10,236 bases of DNA from Deltaproteobacteria bacterium. Its GTDB lineage: Bacteria; Desulfobacterota; GWC2-55-46. Both the position numbers and the translations under genes were made by a program. The first letter of the stretch is position 1. Each line of letters begins with the position of its first letter. The notes under the pieces were generated by a model, which saw only the letters and a program-made list of their open reading frames with translations, was not told the origin of the DNA and ran no database searches. The stretch is taken from NCBI GenBank assembly GCA_016218095.1, contig JACREV010000140.1:1-10236 (forward strand). Direction: 5' to 3'. Of the stretch, positions 6,931 to 10,236 are shown in pieces.

Positions 6931-8121
6931 CTAAAACTTGAGCGCCTCTCTCAATGGCGCGGCCTTCGGTGCGAGCGCGAGCCTTTCGCGGATGACCCCC
7001 ATGACCTCTTCGGCCTTTAAATCAGTGAGGCAGTCGCTTTTGCCCGACCCCTTGCACCCTTTTTTTCCGCACGGGACGCATTCCCATCCCCTCTGGATGA
7101 TCGTATGCGCGCCGGAGGTCTGCACCCCCCCGAGCCCCGTGTAAGGAGACTGGATAGAAGCCTCCCCGTCGCCGCCGAAGCTCGCGCCGGGCCTTGAGTT
7201 CTCCGCGTTGTCCCACGGCCCCCAGTCGAACGCGCCGCTCGGCCCGAAGAGCGCGACGACAGGCGTGCCTACGGCCGCGGCTATGTGCATAGGCGCGGTG
7301 TCCACCCCGAAAAAGAGGGCCGCCCTCCTGGACAACGCCGCGAGGCCCTTTAAAGATATCCTACCTGAGAGGTCGACGGGTCTTGTCCTCATCAGGGAGA
7401 TTATCGAAGCTACCTTGTCGAGCTCCCTTATATCAGGCCCGGAGGTGACGACCGCCCTCAAGCCCGCGTCCTGTATCGCGTCCATTACCCGAGCCATGCC
7501 TTCGTCCGTCCAGCACTTGTAGAACTCCGAGGCGGTCGGGTGGACGTGCACGAAAGGGGCTTCCGAGCACCCGGCCTCCTTGAGGACCCTATCCACGAGG
7601 GCCTCGACAGAGGGCGGGGTGTAAATATCGACTGAGAGGCCGTTCCTGCCTATGCCGAAGGCCTCAAGGAGCGATAAATCGCGTAAGACCACATGCTTCA
7701 ACTTCGGCCTCTTCGCCAGGTGCGTGTAGAGGTGTTTCTTCCCGGCAAAGCCCTTGCCCGCCGGGTCGAAGCCGAGCCTGTATCTCGCGCCGGTCATAAA
7801 CCCCAGGAGCGCCGGCCTGTCACCGCTCGTAAGGTCCACCGTCATGTCGAAGCCGCGGCCACGGAGACCTTTCAAGAGCCGGAGCTCCCCTCCGACCCTC
7901 CCCGTAAAAGACCCGCTTTTGACCCCCCTCTCGAAGACGATTATCTCGTCGATGAGCGGGTTGAGGGTCAGCATCTCTTTAGTGCCGGAATTTACGAGCA
8001 CCGAGACATTGGCCTCAGGGAACGCCCCCTTCAGGGCCTTTATGACCGGGACGGTAAGGAGCACGTCTCCGATGAGCCTGAGCTTCAGAACGAGTATCTT
8101 TTTTACGCCTTTGAATTCCAC
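6931..8121 (-). CDS. rfaQ: RfaQ/WaaQ-type heptosyltransferase (GT9, LPS heptosyltransferase III-like)
   Basis: This 396-residue GT9 enzyme is predicted to add a branch heptose to the LPS inner core. The RfaQ-like features are KILVLKLRLIGDVLLTVPVI (8-27), DLTSGDRPALLGFMTGARYR (96-115), GFDPAGKGFAGKKHLYTHL (117-135), KHVVLRDLSLLEAFGI (142-157), VHPTASEFYKCW (193-204) and the donor-site signature FGVDTAPMHIAAAVGTPVVA (271-290), followed by FGPSGAFDWGPWDN (292-305). A Gly/Ser-rich stretch (306-337) precedes the C-terminal cluster CVPCGKKGCKGSGKSDC, with cysteines at 348, 351, 356 and 364. Translation starts at GTG (8121) with AGG a few bases upstream; I see no better ATG. A good sigma70-type promoter lies about 60 bases upstream, so this is probably the first gene of the main core operon. 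The acceptor is inferred from the family only. Confidence 0.9.
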   Translation of the reverse strand: MEFKGVKKILVLKLRLIGDVLLTVPVIKALKGAFPEANVSVLVNSGTKEMLTLNPLIDEIIVFERGVKSGSFTGRVGGELRLLKGLRGRGFDMTVDLTSGDRPALLGFMTGARYRLGFDPAGKGFAGKKHLYTHLAKRPKLKHVVLRDLSLLEAFGIGRNGLSVDIYTPPSVEALVDRVLKEAGCSEAPFVHVHPTASEFYKCWTDEGMARVMDAIQDAGLRAVVTSGPDIRELDKVASIISLMRTRPVDLSGRISLKGLAALSRRAALFFGVDTAPMHIAAAVGTPVVALFGPSGAFDWGPWDNAENSRPGASFGGDGEASIQSPYTGLGGVQTSGAHTIIQRGWECVPCGKKGCKGSGKSDCLTDLKAEEVMGVIRERLALAPKAAPLREALKF

Positions 8122-8168
8122 GCGCGCGCCTGTCCGGGTCTTCCGTAAAATACGCCTGAGGCCAGGGT

Positions 8169-8180
8169 TCCGGTACCGGA
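8169..8180. promoter_or_regulatory. 12-bp perfect palindrome at the predicted transcription start
   Basis: TCCGGTACCGGA reads the same on both strands and covers the position where transcription from the promoter candidate at 8182-8210 would begin. It could be an operator for a dimeric regulator or a small leader hairpin. A 12-bp palindrome can also occur by chance in GC-rich DNA. Confidence 0.35.
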
Positions 8181-8181
8181 T

Positions 8182-8210
8182 ATTGTACTCTGTCGAAGTC
8201 CTAAAAGCAA
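8182..8210 (-). promoter_or_regulatory. Sigma70-type promoter candidate for the rfaQ-led operon
   Basis: On the minus strand TTGCTT (8210-8205) is followed by a 17-base spacer and TACAAT (8187-8182), one mismatch from the consensus -10. The expected start site is near 8175, giving a leader of about 54 bases before GTG at 8121. It is the best promoter match I found in the intergenic DNA of this window and sits in the longest gene-free stretch (8122-8303). The -35 matches consensus only in its TTG half. Confidence 0.55.
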
Positions 8211-8212
8211 GA

Positions 8213-8235
8213 GAAGCGCCTGAAGCGCGAAGAGC
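8213..8235. repeat. Short direct repeats upstream of the -35 element
   Basis: GAAGCGC occurs at 8213-8219 and 8222-8228, with a one-mismatch copy GAAGAGC at 8229-8235. The array starts two bases beyond the predicted -35, where activators commonly bind. The repeats are short and could be coincidental. Confidence 0.3.
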
Positions 8236-8303
8236 CTCCTCCGGGTCGCTTACTCACGGATTTCAAAGCCAAATCAAGCCATTAGGGCGGGGGCGGACTG
8301 TCC

Positions 8304-9059
8304 TCAAGACGCGGCCCTCCCCCTTTTCATCTCCCAGAGCTTCGCGTATTTGGCGAGCGTGTAAGAGGCGTAAAGGGTGGAGAGCATCACCCCTGCCGAG
8401 CCTTCGAGGAACCCGAGCTTCAATATGTACATTTTAAGGAAAGTGAGCGGGGGGCGGAGCAAAATATCCGTGAAGCCCGCGGACCGGCCCGAGGAGAGCA
8501 TCTCCTCTGCCGCGAGGGTCGAGTACCTCTCCATCCTTGTGAGATAATCCGAGACGTCCCTGTAGGTGCGGTGTATGAGCGGGTTTTCAAGATACCCCTT
8601 GGGGCCGTTAACCGCGACGGTCTCGTGAACCGCCCTGTCGGTGAACCTCCCGGAGTCCTTCCTGTAGAGGCGGAGCGTATAGTCCGGATACCAGCCGCAG
8701 CGCCTTATCCACCTCTCGCCGAAGTAGTTCTTCCGGGGGACGTAGTAGGCGGCCTTGTCCCCGGTCTTTATGACCTCGGCTATCTCGGCCTTGAGCTCCG
8801 CCGTTACCCTCTCGTCGGCGTCGATGTTGAAGACCCAGAGGTTCTGCGCCCTATCCCCGCAGAGGTTCTTCTGCCTGCCGAACCCGAGCCACTCATCCGA
8901 AGAGACTCTGGCCCCGTACTCGCGGCATATCTCGACCGTTGAATCCGTCGAGCCCGAGTCCGAGACGATTATCTCGTCAGCCCATTTCACGCTCTCGAGG
9001 CAGTCCCTTATGTTCTTCTCCTCGTTCAGGGCTATAATGGTGACGGAGACCTTTTCCAT
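8304..9059 (-). CDS. GT2 family glycosyltransferase, WaaE/KdtX-like
   Basis: This 251-residue GT-A glycosyltransferase resembles WaaE/KdtX, which adds glucose to the inner-core heptose in some Gram-negatives. Seen in the sequence: the start VSVTIIALNEEKNIRDCLES (4-23), VKWADEIIVSDSGSTDSTVE (24-43), EWLGFGRQKN (56-65; WLGxGxQKN is typical of WaaE), and the nucleotide-sugar/metal site NIDADE (78-83). WYPDYTLRLYRK (123-134) and RAVHETV (142-148) match the usual acceptor-side blocks. The C-terminal stretch at about 197-240 is hydrophobic and aromatic, suggesting association with the inner membrane. The ATG at 9059 has AAGG three bases upstream. The gene is separated from the Trm112-like gene by a strong hairpin, and from rfaQ by a leader with its own promoter candidate, so it may be transcribed partly on its own. 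The transferred sugar is not known. Confidence 0.9.
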   Translation of the reverse strand: MEKVSVTIIALNEEKNIRDCLESVKWADEIIVSDSGSTDSTVEICREYGARVSSDEWLGFGRQKNLCGDRAQNLWVFNIDADERVTAELKAEIAEVIKTGDKAAYYVPRKNYFGERWIRRCGWYPDYTLRLYRKDSGRFTDRAVHETVAVNGPKGYLENPLIHRTYRDVSDYLTRMERYSTLAAEEMLSSGRSAGFTDILLRPPLTFLKMYILKLGFLEGSAGVMLSTLYASYTLAKYAKLWEMKRGRAAS

Positions 9060-9102
9060 CTGCCTTCGTTTTCAGGGGTTTTTTGGGAGGACGTCCATAA
9101 AC

Positions 9103-9138
9103 CGTTCAGGCCGCGCCGGGACCGGCGCGGCCTGAACG
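9103..9138. repeat. Perfect 17-bp-arm inverted repeat between the Trm112-like and GT2 genes
   Basis: Arms 9103-9119 and 9122-9138 are exact reverse complements around a 2-base centre, so RNA from either strand would fold into a very stable GC-rich hairpin. It starts 13 bases after the Trm112-like stop. On the minus strand only GTTTATGG follows, so there is no proper U-tract; on the plus strand it is followed by As. It may act as a terminator of modest efficiency, an mRNA end stabiliser or a processing site. Confidence 0.75.
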
Positions 9139-9151
9139 AAAAAGCGAAGCC

Positions 9152-9322
9152 CTACTTGAGCGGGGCCGCCTCGTCGATGAGCATTATGGGGATATCGTCC
9201 TTGATGGGGTAGACGAGCCTGCACTTTTCGCAGACGAGCCCGTCCTTCTTTTCGTTGAGCCTTATCTTGCCCTTGCACTTGGGGCACGCGAGTATCTCCA
9301 AGAGCTCCTTGTCTATAGGCAT
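9152..9322 (-). CDS. Trm112 family (UPF0434/YcaR-like) zinc-ribbon protein
   Basis: This small 56-residue gene runs from ATG at 9322 to TAG at 9154-9152. It begins MPIDKELLEILACPKCKG, the standard opening of the Trm112/UPF0434 family, and carries two CxxC knuckles (Cys13/Cys16 and Cys31/Cys34), followed by LVYPIKDDIPIMLIDEA (36-52), also a family hallmark. It should be a soluble zinc-binding protein. In eukaryotes and archaea Trm112 is an activating partner of methyltransferases; the bacterial short forms have no settled role. In E. coli the relative ycaR lies between lipid A and Kdo genes (lpxK and kdsB), so a place beside LPS genes is not unique to this window. The ribosome site GGAGGT is strong, with a 10-base spacer. 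An overlapping frame in the same region (9287-9072) has no family character. Confidence 0.92.
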   Translation of the reverse strand: MPIDKELLEILACPKCKGKIRLNEKKDGLVCEKCRLVYPIKDDIPIMLIDEAAPLK

Positions 9323-9332
9323 TGGGAAATTT

Positions 9333-9338
9333 ACCTCC
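9333..9338 (-). promoter_or_regulatory. Strong Shine-Dalgarno for the Trm112-like gene
   Basis: GGAGGT lies on the minus strand, 10 bases before ATG at 9322. It confirms this small gene and its start. Confidence 0.75.
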
Positions 9339-9359
9339 GTAGAAATTCTAAGAAGTTCG

Positions 9360-9388
9360 AATATACCACAAAAAAACGGAGCGCAAAA
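9360..9388 (-). promoter_or_regulatory. Weak promoter candidate for the Trm112-like gene
   Basis: TATATT (9365-9360) resembles a -10 box, with TTTTGC (9388-9383) 17 bases upstream as a poor -35. Transcription would start near 9353, about 30 bases before the ATG, leaving room for the ribosome site. The AT-rich spacer includes T7 (9376-9370). A nearer TAGAAT (9350-9345) is less likely because its start site would fall in the ribosome site. Confidence 0.3.
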
Positions 9389-9397
9389 GGCTTTAGC

Positions 9398-9416
9398 GGG
9401 GTATTTTCAATACCCC
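9398..9416 (-). repeat. Inverted repeat directly after the flippase-like gene
   Basis: Arms GGGGTATT (9398-9405) and AATACCCC (9409-9416) are perfect 8-bp complements around a 3-base loop, one base after the TGA stop at 9418. A T4 follows about 8 bases later and a T7 about 22 bases later, so it could be a weak terminator for this gene. Confidence 0.45.
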
Positions 9417-9417
9417 C

Positions 9418-10236
9418 TCAGCCGTCCAGGGGCTCTTCGCCGAACGCCTCTTTTTTCCCGCCCATCCTCACGTACTCGATGCCGCCGACGATGCTCACCA
9501 GCGCCTGTATGACGAACCACATGAGCGAGAGCGTGAGCGCCTGCTCCGTGGTCGCGCCGACGCGCGTGAAGAGGTATACGAAAGCGCCCTCCCTTATGCC
9601 GAGGCCGGATAGCGAAATAGGGAGCATCGAGATGGCCGTGGTCAAGGGGATAAAAAGGAAGAAGTAGCCTATCGGCACGTCCATGCCGAGCCCGCGGCCG
9701 AGGAGGTAATACCCGACCATGACGCCGACCTGGACGAAGACCGAGCAGGCGAATATCTTCCAGAGTATGTCCTTGTGGTTCTTGTACCCCATGAGCACCC
9801 TGTAGAAGGTGTCTATCTTCTTGTTTATGCCGTAAAAGTGGACCCTGGCGAGTATGTCCATCGCCCACTTGTGGAGCGGCCCCACCCAGATGACGAGCGA
9901 CATGCAGAAGAACCCGCCGATCAGGAGGACGAAGAAGACCGGGAGCCCCGTGCCCGCGATCAGCGGGTATCCGAAGATGAGCGCGATGGAGGTTATCACC
10001 ATGAGCGCGGAGAACCCCGAGTACCTGTCCATGAAGATGGAGGCGAGAGAGACGTCTCCCTTCTTCGTATGCTTGTATAGGTAGTAGCCCTTAACGAGGT
10101 CCCCGCCGACCATCGTCGGGAGGAAGTTGTTGAAGAACATGCCGACGAAGTAGATGGACAGGAGCCTTAAGTACGATATGTCCATGTCTTTTTTTAATAT
10201 TATCGACCAGCGGAAGGTCGAGGTCGCCTGGGAGGC
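9418..10236 (-). CDS. PF03706/UPF0104 (LPG-synthase TM, flippase-like) integral membrane protein, N-terminus off the right edge
   Basis: 272 codons are visible and the reading frame stays open through the right edge; the family is usually about 300-340 residues, so about 50 are missing. The Met codon at 10185 is internal: the 17 codons upstream of it are in frame and include FRWSIILKKD, as expected for the conserved block before the next membrane helix. Family signatures are IYFVGMFFNNFLPTMVGGD and, near the C-terminus, LPISLSGLGIREGAFVYLF. I count about six hydrophobic membrane segments in the visible part, and the C-terminal tail is charged (GGKKEAFGEEPLDG). Members include the membrane part of lysylphosphatidylglycerol synthase and proteins often found beside glycosyltransferases in glycolipid and cell-envelope clusters. 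Lipid or glycolipid transport is a common guess, but the substrate is unknown. It lacks any visible MprF C-terminal catalytic domain. Confidence 0.88.
   Translation of the reverse strand, partial: ASQATSTFRWSIILKKDMDISYLRLLSIYFVGMFFNNFLPTMVGGDLVKGYYLYKHTKKGDVSLASIFMDRYSGFSALMVITSIALIFGYPLIAGTGLPVFFVLLIGGFFCMSLVIWVGPLHKWAMDILARVHFYGINKKIDTFYRVLMGYKNHKDILWKIFACSVFVQVGVMVGYYLLGRGLGMDVPIGYFFLFIPLTTAISMLPISLSGLGIREGAFVYLFTRVGATTEQALTLSLMWFVIQALVSIVGGIEYVRMGGKKEAFGEEPLDG

Noticed and set aside
8280..8303. Possible terminator after the GT2 gene (GGACAGTCC near-palindrome)
   Set aside because: The stem is at most 4 bp and no T-run follows.
9072..9287. Minus-strand frame overlapping the Trm112-like gene
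   Set aside because: It is out of frame with the clear zinc-ribbon protein, runs through the 17-bp hairpin, and has no family features.
10183..10185. Met codon at 10185 as the start of the flippase-like gene
   Set aside because: The frame stays open through 17 more codons to the edge, with family-like sequence (FRWSIILKK), and the family needs an additional N-terminal membrane segment.
1..10236. Mobile elements, CRISPR arrays, tRNA or rRNA genes, phage or toxin modules
   Set aside because: No transposase or integrase-like protein, terminal repeats, regularly spaced repeats or cloverleaf sequence was seen. All intergenic gaps are under 200 bases and codon use looks uniform.

Overview
Every credible gene in this window lies on the minus strand, so transcription runs from high to low coordinates. 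The content is an outer-membrane lipopolysaccharide (LPS) core and ligation cluster from a Gram-negative bacterium. By eye the DNA is GC-rich (about 60%). The genes strongly prefer ATA for Ile and AGG for Arg, which is unlike enterobacteria. The run rfaE1 - DUF4416 - yicC, together with this codon use, suggests a deltaproteobacterial (Desulfobacterota) or Nitrospirota-type organism. That placement is inference; there is no rRNA or other marker to settle it.

Layout in transcription order. (1) 10236-9418: a PF03706/UPF0104 (LPG-synthase TM, 'flippase-like') membrane protein whose N-terminus lies off the right edge, followed by a small inverted repeat. (2) 9322-9152: a 56-residue Trm112-like zinc-ribbon protein with a good ribosome binding site, followed by a perfect 17-bp-arm hairpin. 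(3) 9059-8304: a WaaE/KdtX-like GT2 glycosyltransferase. (4) 8303-8122: a leader with the best promoter candidate in the window (-35 TTGCTT, 17-bp spacer, -10 TACAAT), a 12-bp palindrome at the expected start site, and short direct repeats upstream. (5) 8121-6931: an RfaQ/WaaQ-type GT9 heptosyltransferase. (6) 6806-5658: a second GT9. (7) 5661-4489: an O-antigen ligase (WaaL/Wzy_C type) membrane protein. (8) 4480-4422: a GC-rich hairpin followed by T8, resembling an intrinsic terminator. (9) 4408-3362: a third GT9. (10) 3365-2241: a WaaG/RfaG-like GT4 starting at TTG. (11) 2244-1240: RfaE1, the heptose-7-phosphate kinase, without the adenylyltransferase half. (12) 1243-707: DUF4416. (13) 680-1: YicC, cut by the left edge.

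Together the genes supply an activated-heptose precursor step (RfaE1), three heptosyltransferases and two other glycosyltransferases that build the core, and the ligase that attaches a polymer or extra sugars to lipid A-core. Four junctions overlap by 4 bases (ATGA or TTGA), which implies translational coupling. The chain is broken by the terminator-like element after the ligase and by the roughly 90-180 base gaps around the Trm112 and GT2 genes.

I see no mobile element, CRISPR array, tRNA or rRNA, and no plus-strand gene. No gene-free stretch exceeds 300 bases. I do not see a clearly new system. The items most worth a second look are the regulatory architecture upstream of rfaQ, the terminator-like element inside the operon, the hairpin lacking a U-tract, and the cysteine cluster shared by two of the three GT9 paralogues.
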